64,000 nucleotides of DNA, taken from DASTHG01 sp964596925. Lineage in GTDB: Bacteria; Gemmatimonadota; Gemmatimonadetes; Gemmatimonadales; GWC2-71-9. The stretch is from the NCBI GenBank assembly GCA_964596925.1, contig CAZQWQ010000028.1, positions 62,001-126,000 on the forward strand, read 5' to 3'. Shown here in pieces: positions 31,824 to 39,542 of the stretch. Position numbers and translations under genes: made by a program. A model generated the notes under the pieces. The model ran no database searches, was not told the origin of the DNA, and was given only the letters and a program-made list of their open reading frames with translations. How positions within the stretch are numbered: position 1 is the first letter of the stretch; the number at the start of each line of letters is the position of its first letter.

Positions 31824-32992
31824 CCGACGCGCTCATCAGTGCGGCCCTGCGAACGCCCGTGGGCAAACACGGCGGCTCGTTGGCCGGCCTCCGCCCGGAC
31901 GACCTCGCCGCGGTGCCGCTCAAGGCCGTGGTTGAGCGATCGGGGATCGACCCCCGCACCATCGATGACGTGATCCTCGGATGCGCCAATCAGGCCGGCG
32001 AAGACAATCGCAACGTCGCCCGGATGGCGCTGCTGCTCGCCGGCCTGCCGGTCGAAATACCGGGACAAACCGTGAACCGGCTGTGCGGCTCCGGGCTGCA
32101 GGCAGCCGCGGCCGCCGCGCAGGCCATCAAGGCCGGCGAAGGCGAGGTATTCCTCGCGGGGGGCGTGGAGAGCATGACCCGCGCGCCCTACGTGATCCTC
32201 AAGTCGGGGGAGCCGTGGAGCCGCAAGACCCCGGAAGTGGCCGACACGACGGTGGGCTGGCGGTTCGTCAACCCGCGTCTGAAAAAGGAGTGGACTATCT
32301 CGCTCGGCGAGACGGCGGAACGGATCGCGGAGCGCTACAAGATCAGCCGGGCGGAACAGGACGCGTTCGCGGTAGAAAGTCAGCATCGCGCGGAGCGCGC
32401 ATTGCAAGATTGTGTCTTCACCGAGGAAACCGTTCCGGTCACGCTTCACGACGGCTCACTGTTCACCAAAGACGAGTATCCGCGCCCCGGATCTACGCTC
32501 GAGAGTGTGGGCAAACTGAAGCCGGCGTTTCGGAAGGACGGCACCGTCACGGCGGCGACGTCGAGCGGCATCAACGACGGGGCGGCGGCCTTGCTGGTGA
32601 CCGTCGGAACGCATCGGACCGAGCCGTTGGCGCGGATCGTCACGACCGCCGTGGCCGGCGTCGATCCAAGCTGCATGGGGCTGGGCCCGATCCCCGCAAC
32701 GCAGAAAGCGCTCGCTCGGGCCGGGCTCACGATCGACCAGATCGATCTCATTGAGCTGAACGAGGCGTTCGCCGCCCAGGCGATCGCCTGTATTCGGGAG
32801 CTGAAGCTCAACCCGGCCACGGTCAACATCTACGGCGGCGGGATCGCCCTTGGACACCCGCTCGGCTGTACCGGTGCCAAGATCCTGACGACACTCGTCT
32901 ATGCGTTGCGGCGGACGAAGTCTCGGTTCGGGTTGGCCACCATGTGCATCGGCGTCGGCCAGGGGATCGCGATGATCGTGGAGCGCGCGTGA
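31820..32992 (+). CDS. Acetyl-CoA acyltransferase (thiolase), PaaJ/PcaF-like
   Basis: 390 residues. It cleaves 3-oxoacyl-CoA with CoA to release acetyl-CoA. The nucleophile is Cys89 in NRLCGSG, with His346 in GHPLGCTG and the second Cys376 in CIGVGQG, so all catalytic parts are in place. The N-terminal ALRTPVGKHGGSLAGLRPDDL and LGCANQAGEDNRNVARMA pattern is closest in style to beta-ketoadipyl-CoA thiolases (PaaJ/PcaF), which would fit a C6 or C8 dicarboxyl-CoA intermediate. General fatty-acid thiolase is the alternative. GTG start, GTGA overlap with the dehydrogenase gene. Confidence 0.93.
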   Translation: MTDALISAALRTPVGKHGGSLAGLRPDDLAAVPLKAVVERSGIDPRTIDDVILGCANQAGEDNRNVARMALLLAGLPVEIPGQTVNRLCGSGLQAAAAAAQAIKAGEGEVFLAGGVESMTRAPYVILKSGEPWSRKTPEVADTTVGWRFVNPRLKKEWTISLGETAERIAERYKISRAEQDAFAVESQHRAERALQDCVFTEETVPVTLHDGSLFTKDEYPRPGSTLESVGKLKPAFRKDGTVTAATSSGINDGAAALLVTVGTHRTEPLARIVTTAVAGVDPSCMGLGPIPATQKALARAGLTIDQIDLIELNEAFAAQAIACIRELKLNPATVNIYGGGIALGHPLGCTGAKILTTLVYALRRTKSRFGLATMCIGVGQGIAMIVERA

Positions 32993-33741
32993 GCTCGGAA
33001 CTGGTCCGGGTCGAGCTGGTCGACGGCATCGGGACAGTGACGCTGAACCGACCCGAGAAGATGAATGCGCTGACGCCGGCGCTGTGCGACGCTCTGCTCG
33101 CCGGCCTGCGCTCGCTCGTCACGCGCGAGGACGCTCGGGTCCTTATCGTCACCGGCGCGGGGCGCGCGTTCTGCGCCGGCGCCGACCTCACGATCCTCGA
33201 GCGCGACGGCCCGGCGCTGGTCGCGGCGGGCAAGGAGATCGCCCTGGTGATTCGCTCGGCGCCCCAGCCGGTGATCGCGGCCATCAACGGTGCTGCCGCC
33301 GGCGGCGGAGCGAACCTGGCGCTCGCCTGCGACTATCGACTCGCCGCCGAGGGAGCGGCGCTCGGGCAGGTGTTCCACAAGCTGGGGATCGGCCCCGATT
33401 GGGGTGGCAGCTACTTCCTGCCCCGCCTGGTCGGTCCCTCGCGCGCGCTCGAGCTCATCTGGAGCGCACGCATGGTCCCGGCGGGCGAGGCGCATGCACT
33501 GGGGATGGTCGACCGGGTGGTCCCCGGCGACCGGCTGCTGGCCGAGGCGCAGGGACTGGCCGCGGTCTGGGCGGGTCATCCGCCGCTCGCCGTGCGGCGC
33601 GCGAAGGAAGCGATCTATCGCAGCGAGCGCACCGCCCTCGTCGACATGCTGGATCTCGAGATCACGATGCAACACGAGCTGTTTGCCACGGCCGAGGCGC
33701 GGGAGCGTCTCGGCGCATCACTCTTTACGAGGAGCCGCTAG
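32989..33741 (+). CDS. Enoyl-CoA hydratase/isomerase family protein (PaaG-like isomerase type)
   Basis: 250 residues from a GTG that overlaps the thiolase stop (GTGA). The crotonase fold is clear: FCAGADLTIL at 61-70 and NGAAAGGGANLALACDYRLAAEG near 100-122. Both hydratase glutamates are lost (Ala108 in GGGAN, and no Glu in GQVFHKLG), while Asp137 in GPDWGGSYFLPRLVG is kept. This is the pattern of PaaG-type isomerases, which use an Asp to shift double bonds, for example after ring epoxidation. That fits the diiron oxygenase gene that comes next. The assignment to isomerase is from motif logic, not from a search. Confidence 0.85.
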   Translation: MSSELVRVELVDGIGTVTLNRPEKMNALTPALCDALLAGLRSLVTREDARVLIVTGAGRAFCAGADLTILERDGPALVAAGKEIALVIRSAPQPVIAAINGAAAGGGANLALACDYRLAAEGAALGQVFHKLGIGPDWGGSYFLPRLVGPSRALELIWSARMVPAGEAHALGMVDRVVPGDRLLAEAQGLAAVWAGHPPLAVRRAKEAIYRSERTALVDMLDLEITMQHELFATAEARERLGASLFTRSR

Positions 33742-33743
33742 CC

Positions 33744-34868
33744 ATGGTCCGGAGGCTGAACAATTTCGACGACTGGATCGACTATTTCCGCTACTGGCAG
33801 GATTCCATCGGGTTGCCGCAGGGCGCGCTGCGCGACTTTAAGTTCGACGCGAAGTTCGGCGACCCGGAGGTGGATCACATCGAGTTCGGCCACTACAGGG
33901 GACAAACCAAGTGGCCGACCGTGATGCACATCCCCGACCAGCGCATCCGCGACGCGCTCCTGAACCTGATCGTGTACCAGGGCGACACGGAGTTCGCTTC
34001 CGTCGAGCAACAGCGAAACCTGCTCCACAACGCGCCGAGCGACTACGATTTGCTGTCGCTGCAGCGCGTAATGACCGAGGAGATGCGCCACGGGTGGCAG
34101 ATGTCCTATCTCCTGTGCGCGCACTTCGGTGACGAAGGGAAGCGGGAAGCTTCCAAGCTGCTCGAGCGCCGGGCGGACGAGGGTGAGCGGCTGCTCGGCT
34201 CGTTCAACGAAATTGTCGACAACTGGCTCGACTTCTTCACCTACACCCAGTTCATCGACCGCGACGGCAAGTTCCAGCTGAAAATGTTGTCGGTGAGCGC
34301 ATTCGATCCGCTGGCGCGTTCGATGGGCCCGATGCTGAAAGAGGAATCCTATCACCTCGGCACCGGCAACAATGGGCTGCTGCGCATCGTCAAGGCCGGC
34401 AAGATGCCGCCCGAAGTGATCCAGCGGTTCTTCTACAAATGGATCCCCACGGCCTTCGACTTGTTCGGCACCGACAATTCGTCCTCGGCCCACTGGGCCT
34501 ATGTGTGGGGGCTGAAAGGCCGGTATGACGAGCGCGACAACACCATCGTGGACCCCGACAAATCGAAGCTCAATGAGTACGCGCGCGGCTTGTATCGCCA
34601 GGAGATCGTGAAGCTCATCGAACGGCTCAACATGTTCATTCCCGAGCGCGAGCGGTGGCTCAAAGTGCCCGAGCTGCAATTCAATCGGCGTATCGGGATG
34701 TACGCGCACCAGCATTTCACGGTGGACGGCGTGCCGATGGACGCGGATCAGTACCCGGCCTACCGCACCAACATGTTGCCGCGCCCGGAGGATATCGCCC
34801 TGGTCCACGACATCGAGAAGGAGCCGGACTGGATCGAGGCCAAGAAGGCGGACAGCCTGCTCCAGTGA
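33744..34868 (+). CDS. PaaA/BoxB-like diiron oxygenase subunit
   Basis: 374 residues from the ATG at 33744, which has GAGGAG 9 bases upstream; the much longer open frame is a shadow over the preceding gene. The protein fits the phenylacetic-acid-catabolic (PaaA/PaaC/BoxB) ferritin-like family. Two ExxH pairs, Glu113-x2-His116 (EEMRH) and Glu201-x2-His204 (EESYH), can hold a diiron centre, with Glu83 or Glu88 as further candidates. PaaA and BoxB epoxidise CoA-activated aromatic rings with O2. No PaaB, PaaC, reductase or CoA ligase gene is nearby. It is longer than PaaA and shorter than BoxB, so the substrate is open. Confidence 0.8.
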   Translation: MVRRLNNFDDWIDYFRYWQDSIGLPQGALRDFKFDAKFGDPEVDHIEFGHYRGQTKWPTVMHIPDQRIRDALLNLIVYQGDTEFASVEQQRNLLHNAPSDYDLLSLQRVMTEEMRHGWQMSYLLCAHFGDEGKREASKLLERRADEGERLLGSFNEIVDNWLDFFTYTQFIDRDGKFQLKMLSVSAFDPLARSMGPMLKEESYHLGTGNNGLLRIVKAGKMPPEVIQRFFYKWIPTAFDLFGTDNSSSAHWAYVWGLKGRYDERDNTIVDPDKSKLNEYARGLYRQEIVKLIERLNMFIPERERWLKVPELQFNRRIGMYAHQHFTVDGVPMDADQYPAYRTNMLPRPEDIALVHDIEKEPDWIEAKKADSLLQ

Positions 34869-35554
34869 GACGGCCGCTGGTCATCGCACATCGCGGCGCT
34901 TCGACCGTCGAGGTGGAGAACTCCCTCGCCGCGTTTCGCGCCGCAGGGCGACTGGGTGCGGATGGGGTGGAGCTCGATGTGCATGCCACCAACGACGGCG
35001 CGCTCATCGTCCATCATGACGACACAATCGGGGGCATGCACATCCCGACCTCTGCATCCGCCGCCGTGCGTGCCCAGCGCCTGGCCAACGGCGAGTCTCC
35101 ACCACTGCTTGAAGAGGCGCTCGCCGCGATCGATCCGCGACTCCGGGTCTACATCGAGGTGAAGACGCTCCCACCGGCCACCGACGCTCGGCTGTTCGCG
35201 GTGCTCGATGCCGGGCCAAATCCGGTCGGTTACGCGGTGCATGGATTCGACCACCGCATCCTGGCGCGGCTCGGCCGCGCTCGCCCCACGCTCCCACGAG
35301 GGGTGCTGAGCGCCTCCTATCCGCTCCGGCCTCTCGTGCCGCTGCAGGACGTCGGCGCCGTGGCGCTCTGGCAGGACCGGGCTCTGGTGGACGCGGAACT
35401 GGTCGCAACGTTGCACGTAGCCGCGGCCCAGCTCATCGTCTGGACGGTGGACGATCCCGAGGAGATGGCCCAGCTTGCCAGAACCGGCGTGGACGCGGTG
35501 TGCACCAACGTGCCTGCGCTCGGCCGGCGCACCGTGGATGCCCTGACCCGATGA
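34865..35554 (+). CDS. Glycerophosphodiester phosphodiesterase family protein
   Basis: 229 residues from GTG at 34865 (GTGA overlap with the oxygenase stop). It is a TIM-barrel phosphodiesterase that releases glycerol 3-phosphate from glycerophosphodiesters. The catalytic set is visible: His9-Arg10 in IAHRGAS, Glu18 in EVENS, Glu36 and Asp38 in GVELDVH, and His51 in VHHDD. There is no signal peptide, so it acts in the cytoplasm. The C-terminal LIVWTVDDPEEM and DAVCTNVP are typical. Its place inside an acyl-CoA degradation operon is unusual and could mean the substrate comes from lipids. Confidence 0.9.
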   Translation: MRRPLVIAHRGASTVEVENSLAAFRAAGRLGADGVELDVHATNDGALIVHHDDTIGGMHIPTSASAAVRAQRLANGESPPLLEEALAAIDPRLRVYIEVKTLPPATDARLFAVLDAGPNPVGYAVHGFDHRILARLGRARPTLPRGVLSASYPLRPLVPLQDVGAVALWQDRALVDAELVATLHVAAAQLIVWTVDDPEEMAQLARTGVDAVCTNVPALGRRTVDALTR

Positions 35555-36423
35555 CCGCGCCCGACACTGCCATGCCCAAGGTCGCCGTGATCGGCGCTGG
35601 TACGATGGGCCACGGCATCGCCTATGCCGCCGCGCTGGCCGGATGCACCGTCACCCTTACCGACTCGCGTCCGGAAGCCCTGGCGGACGCGAAGCGCAAG
35701 GTCGAAGCCCTCATCGTCGGTGGTATGCAGCGGGGCAAACTCTCCGAAGCAGATCGGGCGGCCGTGCACGGCAGACTGCAATACGCCCCCGACCTCAACG
35801 AGGCGGTGATCGACGCCGACCTCGTCATCGAAGCAATCGTGGAGAACCTCAACACCAAGCAGCTGTTGTTCGCCGCGGTGGAGCGAACCGGGCGACGCGA
35901 TGCGCTCCTCGCGACGAATACCTCCTCGCTGTCCGTGGGACAGATTGCCGCCGCGGTGCGCGAACCGGCGCGACTCATCGGGATGCACTTCTTCAATCCC
36001 GTCCACGTGATGCGATTGGTGGAGATCGTGCGGCACGGCCGCACGCCGCCCGAAGCCGTGGATCGGGCCGCGGCGTTCGCCCGCCGGCTCGGCAAGGAGC
36101 CGATCGTCGTCCAGGACTCGCCCGGGTTCGCGTCGAGCCGCCTCGGGGTGGTGCTGGGGCTCGAGGCGATGCGCATGGTCGAGCAAGGCGTCGCATCGCC
36201 GGAGGACATCGACAAGGCCATGGAGCTCGGCTACAACCACCCGATGGGGCCGCTCAAGCTCACCGATCTGGTCGGACTCGATGTGCGGCTGGCCATCGCC
36301 GAGTACCTCTTTCAGCAGCTGCGGGCGCCGCACTACGCCCCACCGCAAATCCTCAAGGACAAGGTGGCCAAGGGAGAGCTCGGCAAGAAAACGGGCCGAG
36401 GGTTCTATCAGTGGAACGAGTGA
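35551..36423 (+). CDS. 3-Hydroxyacyl-CoA dehydrogenase
   Basis: 290 residues from the ATG at 35551 (ATGA overlap). It oxidises 3-hydroxyacyl-CoA to 3-oxoacyl-CoA with NAD. The Rossmann motif VIGAGTMGHGIA lies at 14-25, catalytic His152 in FFNPVHVM and Glu158 in LVEIV. The C-terminal dimerisation domain has NHPMGPLKLTDLVGLD. In the SPGFxxNR motif the Asn is Ser (SPGFASSR), which is not common. The length matches Hbd/PaaH, without a fused hydratase. Together with the hydratase and thiolase it completes a beta-oxidation cycle. Last gene of the operon. Confidence 0.92.
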   Translation: MTAPDTAMPKVAVIGAGTMGHGIAYAAALAGCTVTLTDSRPEALADAKRKVEALIVGGMQRGKLSEADRAAVHGRLQYAPDLNEAVIDADLVIEAIVENLNTKQLLFAAVERTGRRDALLATNTSSLSVGQIAAAVREPARLIGMHFFNPVHVMRLVEIVRHGRTPPEAVDRAAAFARRLGKEPIVVQDSPGFASSRLGVVLGLEAMRMVEQGVASPEDIDKAMELGYNHPMGPLKLTDLVGLDVRLAIAEYLFQQLRAPHYAPPQILKDKVAKGELGKKTGRGFYQWNE

Positions 36424-36427
36424 CTGG

Positions 36428-36456
36428 TTGACAGAGCAAACGGCGCGGGGGATTTT
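36428..36456 (+). promoter_or_regulatory. Candidate promoter of the 36.5 kb secreted-protein gene
   Basis: A perfect -35 TTGACA at 36428-36433, a 17-base spacer and a poor -10 GATTTT at 36451-36456. It lies after the dehydrogenase stop and about 70 bases before the next ATG at 36529, which has GAGG 4 bases upstream. The -35 is strong evidence; the -10 is not. Confidence 0.35.
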
Positions 36457-36528
36457 TGGTGCGCTGTCCGGCGGGTCGACGTCTTTTCGACACCGCGCCA
36501 TGAGAAACCGTCTAGCAAATGAGGTGCC

Positions 36529-37143
36529 ATGATGCCCGCGGTGCGTTCCTTGCGAACTCTGATCCCAATCGCCGTCTCGCTACTACTGGCCGTCGTACCA
36601 CAAACGGTAGGAGCTCAGGCAGCGCCCACTCCTCCGAAGCTCTTGCCGGCACTCGAGTCGGTGCGCGCGGCGCTCGACAAGTATGCGGACCCAGTGGTTG
36701 CGGTTCGCGATGGCTATTTCTCGACCATCGCCTGCGTCGACTTTCCGACGGCCGGTGGCGAGGGGCAAATGCAGTATCCCGCCGGCGGAATGGGGGTGCA
36801 TCTCCTGAACCCGGCGGCGATCGGCCCACAGATCGACACGCTCCGCCCTCAGGTACTGATTTACGAACCTGTCGGCGACAAACTGCGGCTCGCCGCGGCG
36901 GAGTGGTTCGTTCCCGTGAGCGTCTCGACGGCCCGGCCCACGCTCTGGGGACGCCCGTTCGACGGTCCAATGGAGGGCCATGAGCCGTTCATGCCGGCGG
37001 CCCTGCACCACTGGGACCTGCATGTGTGGCTGTGGAAGGAAAACCCAGCCGGCGTGTTCAGTCCCACCAATCCAGCCGTGAAATGTCCCGCCGGTTCGTA
37101 CACGTTCCACGAGAACGCGCCCAAGATGCTCGAGCATCACTAG
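36529..37143 (+). CDS. Secreted hypothetical protein
   Basis: 204 residues. The signal peptide runs to about residue 29 (LIPIAVSLLLAVVPQTVGAQA). The mature part has conserved-looking aromatic motifs (LAAAEWFVPV, HHWDLHVWLWKENPAGVFSPTNP) and one pair of cysteines (near 69 and 191) that may form a disulfide. Similar-looking short exported proteins occur in soil bacteria without assigned function; I cannot name a reaction. It is flanked by a possible promoter upstream and a strong hairpin terminator downstream, so it is probably a single-gene unit. The start uses the first of two ATGs with GAGG upstream. Confidence 0.7.
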   Translation: MMPAVRSLRTLIPIAVSLLLAVVPQTVGAQAAPTPPKLLPALESVRAALDKYADPVVAVRDGYFSTIACVDFPTAGGEGQMQYPAGGMGVHLLNPAAIGPQIDTLRPQVLIYEPVGDKLRLAAAEWFVPVSVSTARPTLWGRPFDGPMEGHEPFMPAALHHWDLHVWLWKENPAGVFSPTNPAVKCPAGSYTFHENAPKMLEHH

Positions 37144-37163
37144 ACATTGCATTCAACCTCGCG

Positions 37164-37196
37164 CACGCCCCGCAGTCTCACCGGCTGCGGGGCGTG
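37164..37196. terminator. Strong hairpin terminator
   Basis: A perfect 12-bp stem, CACGCCCCGCAG (37164-37175) with CTGCGGGGCGTG (37185-37196), and a 9-base loop, beginning 21 bases after the stop of the secreted protein gene. A T run is not seen beyond TGTGACTT, so efficiency is uncertain, but the stem is very stable. Confidence 0.65.
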
Positions 37197-37258
37197 TGAC
37201 TTCATGGAAGACTCGCCTGCTGGCCCTCGGCGGAGGGTGCTGGTAGTTTGCGCGACCC

Positions 37259-38152
37259 ATGGAACGCGGCGCACCCGGCCCCACACTCCCCTACCGCATC
37301 ACCGACATTCACATCCACATCCAGCCGTGGCGCGACTTGAAGCCGAACGTGCAGGCGGTGATGCGCACCGGCAAAGAAGCGCATTGGGAGTTTCTGCTGT
37401 CGCTGATGGACGACCCCAAGGCGCTGCTCGAGGTGATGGACCGCGCGGGGGTGTGGCGGGTCGGTCTCGTGAACTATCCGAGCCCGGATATCATGGGATT
37501 CACGAACTCCACGAACGATTTCGCGGCGCGGTACGCGCAGGCGGCCCCCGACCGCCTGCTACCCTACGGCGGCGTGCACCCGCGCTTCACGACCGACCCG
37601 GCTGGTGACGTAGACCGGCTGGTGGATCTGGGTATCCGGCTGCTCAAGATCCACCCGAATCACCAGCTGTTCCCCGCCAACGCCTACACCGACGGCCTGG
37701 ATGCCCTCGCCCGCATCTACCGGCGGTGCGAGGAGCGGGGTCTGCCCGTCATGGTGCACACTGGCACCTCCATCTTTCCGGGGGCACGCTCCAAGTACGG
37801 CAATCCCATGGAGCTGGACGACGTGGCGATCGACTTCCCCGATCTCCAAATCATCATGGCGCATGGGGGCCGCCCACTCTATATGGAAGAGGCGTTCTTC
37901 GTCCTGCGCCGTCATCGAATTGTCCGCCTCGACGTGTCCGGCATTCCGCCGCTGAAGCTGCTGGACTACTTTCCCCGCTTGACGGATATCGCCGACCGGG
38001 TCCTGTGGGGCACCGATTGGCCGAGCCCCGGAGTTCACGACCTGCGGAAGAATATCGATCAGTTCCTGACGTTGCCGCTGAGCGATCAGCATCGCCGGGC
38101 CGTTCTCGAGACGAACGCGTTGGCGCTGTTTCCCGCAGCGTCACGCGCCTAA
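37259..38152 (+). CDS. Amidohydrolase family 2 metal-dependent hydrolase
   Basis: 297 residues. It is a TIM-barrel hydrolase of the amidohydrolase-2 (ACMSD-like) family. Metal-site landmarks are DIHIHIQP near 16-23, GIRLLKIHPNHQ near 124-135, MVHTGTS near 165-171, MAHGGRPL near 201-208 and GTDWPSPG near 251-258. The reaction is likely hydrolysis or decarboxylation of a small ring compound; the substrate cannot be read from sequence. No signal peptide, so cytoplasmic. No Shine-Dalgarno precedes the ATG; a TAGTTT ends 9 bases upstream and may act as the -10 of a leaderless transcript. It is followed after 13 bases by the M16 peptidase gene. Confidence 0.88.
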   Translation: MERGAPGPTLPYRITDIHIHIQPWRDLKPNVQAVMRTGKEAHWEFLLSLMDDPKALLEVMDRAGVWRVGLVNYPSPDIMGFTNSTNDFAARYAQAAPDRLLPYGGVHPRFTTDPAGDVDRLVDLGIRLLKIHPNHQLFPANAYTDGLDALARIYRRCEERGLPVMVHTGTSIFPGARSKYGNPMELDDVAIDFPDLQIIMAHGGRPLYMEEAFFVLRRHRIVRLDVSGIPPLKLLDYFPRLTDIADRVLWGTDWPSPGVHDLRKNIDQFLTLPLSDQHRRAVLETNALALFPAASRA

Positions 38153-38165
38153 GGATTCGACCTTC

Positions 38166-39542
38166 ATGTCCGGAGCTTCTCTCATGCGTGTTTCCTTCTG
38201 TGCCGCCCTGAGCGGCCTCGCCCTGGCCGTCGGCGGCGGTCCGCTCGCGGGCCAGGCCGGGCGTATCGCGTTCGATACCTTTTCGCTCGCCAATGGGCTA
38301 CGGGTGATCACTTCCGAGGATCATTCCACGCCGATCGTCGCGGTGGACGTGTGGTACAACGTCGGCTCCCGCGATGAGCGACCCGGCCGCTCCGGGTTCG
38401 CCCACCTCTTCGAGCACATGATGTTCCAGGGGTCGGCGCACGTGAAGAAGGCCGAGCACTTCCAGCTCGTCCAGCGCGCCGGGGGCAATGTGAACGGCAG
38501 CACCCAGGAAGACCGCACCAACTACTTCGAGCTGCTGCCGTCCAACCGGCTGAACCTGGCCCTCTGGCTCGAAGCCGATCGGATGCGCTCGCTCGCCATC
38601 ACCGATTCGAACTTCCACAACCAGCGCGAGACGGTGAAGGAAGAGCGTCGCCTCCGGGTGGACAATCAGCCCTATGGGCGCGCGTTCACCGATGGCCTGA
38701 CCCTGCCGTACGACAGTACCACCTGCTTTGCCTACGCCCACACCGTGATCGGCGACATGGCCGATTTGAACGCCGCACAGCTCGGCGATGTGCAGGCGTT
38801 CTTCGACACCTACTACGCGCCCAACAACGCCACACTCGTCGTGGTGGGGGACTTCAATCCGACCGAGTTGCGGCGTCTCGTCACGAGCTACTTCGGCGGT
38901 ATTCCCAGTCATCCCGCTCCCGCGCCGGTCACCTGCGAGTACCGGCTCAGCCCGGGCACGCTGCGACGGGAATTCTTGGATGCGCACGCCAACCTGCCCG
39001 CGGTCGTGCGGCTGTACCGAATTCCCCATCACGACGATGCCGACACGCCGCCACTCGAGCTGATGAACATCATCCTGGGTCAGGGGGAGAGCTCACGGCT
39101 CAACGTGACCATCGTCCGCCGTGAGAAGGCGGCCCTCTTCGCGGGCTCAGGAATCGCCGGCAATCATCGCGGCCCCGGTACGACCTTCGCGTTTGGCGTG
39201 GCGAATCAGGGCGTCAGTGTCGACCACGTCGATTCCCTGCTGGCAGCCCAGGTGGACACCATACGTGCCAGCGGCATCACGGCGGACGAGCTCACCAAAG
39301 CGAAAAACACATTCCGTGCGCAGTTCATCGAGAACCGGGAATCCGTGCTCAACAAGGCCGAAGAGCTGCACCACTACGCGATGTTTCACGCCGTGATGGC
39401 GGACATCAACACGGACCTGGATCGTTTCATGACTGTCACGAACGACGACATCCGGCGGGTCGCGGCCAAGTACCTCGATCCGGCGAACGCCGTCATCCTC
39501 GTCATCAAGCCGGCTCCAGCGAGCCCGGGAGGTGCCCAATGA
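38166..39542 (+). CDS. M16 family metallopeptidase, catalytic member
   Basis: 458 residues with an N-terminal signal peptide ending near residue 30, so exported to the periplasm. The inverted zinc motif HLFEH gives His80, Glu83 and His84, and the third ligand is Glu160, exactly 76 residues after His84, as in M16 peptidases (pitrilysin/mitochondrial-processing type). The second half is the matching inactive domain ending DPANAVILVIKPAP. M16B enzymes of this size work as pairs with a second subunit, and the next gene (4-base overlap) codes for such a protein. It probably degrades oligopeptides. An ATG at 38184 is an alternative start. Confidence 0.93.
   Translation: MSGASLMRVSFCAALSGLALAVGGGPLAGQAGRIAFDTFSLANGLRVITSEDHSTPIVAVDVWYNVGSRDERPGRSGFAHLFEHMMFQGSAHVKKAEHFQLVQRAGGNVNGSTQEDRTNYFELLPSNRLNLALWLEADRMRSLAITDSNFHNQRETVKEERRLRVDNQPYGRAFTDGLTLPYDSTTCFAYAHTVIGDMADLNAAQLGDVQAFFDTYYAPNNATLVVVGDFNPTELRRLVTSYFGGIPSHPAPAPVTCEYRLSPGTLRREFLDAHANLPAVVRLYRIPHHDDADTPPLELMNIILGQGESSRLNVTIVRREKAALFAGSGIAGNHRGPGTTFAFGVANQGVSVDHVDSLLAAQVDTIRASGITADELTKAKNTFRAQFIENRESVLNKAEELHHYAMFHAVMADINTDLDRFMTVTNDDIRRVAAKYLDPANAVILVIKPAPASPGGAQ

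Noticed and set aside
33084..33743. Long N-terminal extension of the PaaA-like gene
   Set aside because: The frame runs over the isomerase gene and gives Arg-rich sequence; the ATG at 33744 has a Shine-Dalgarno and the right start.
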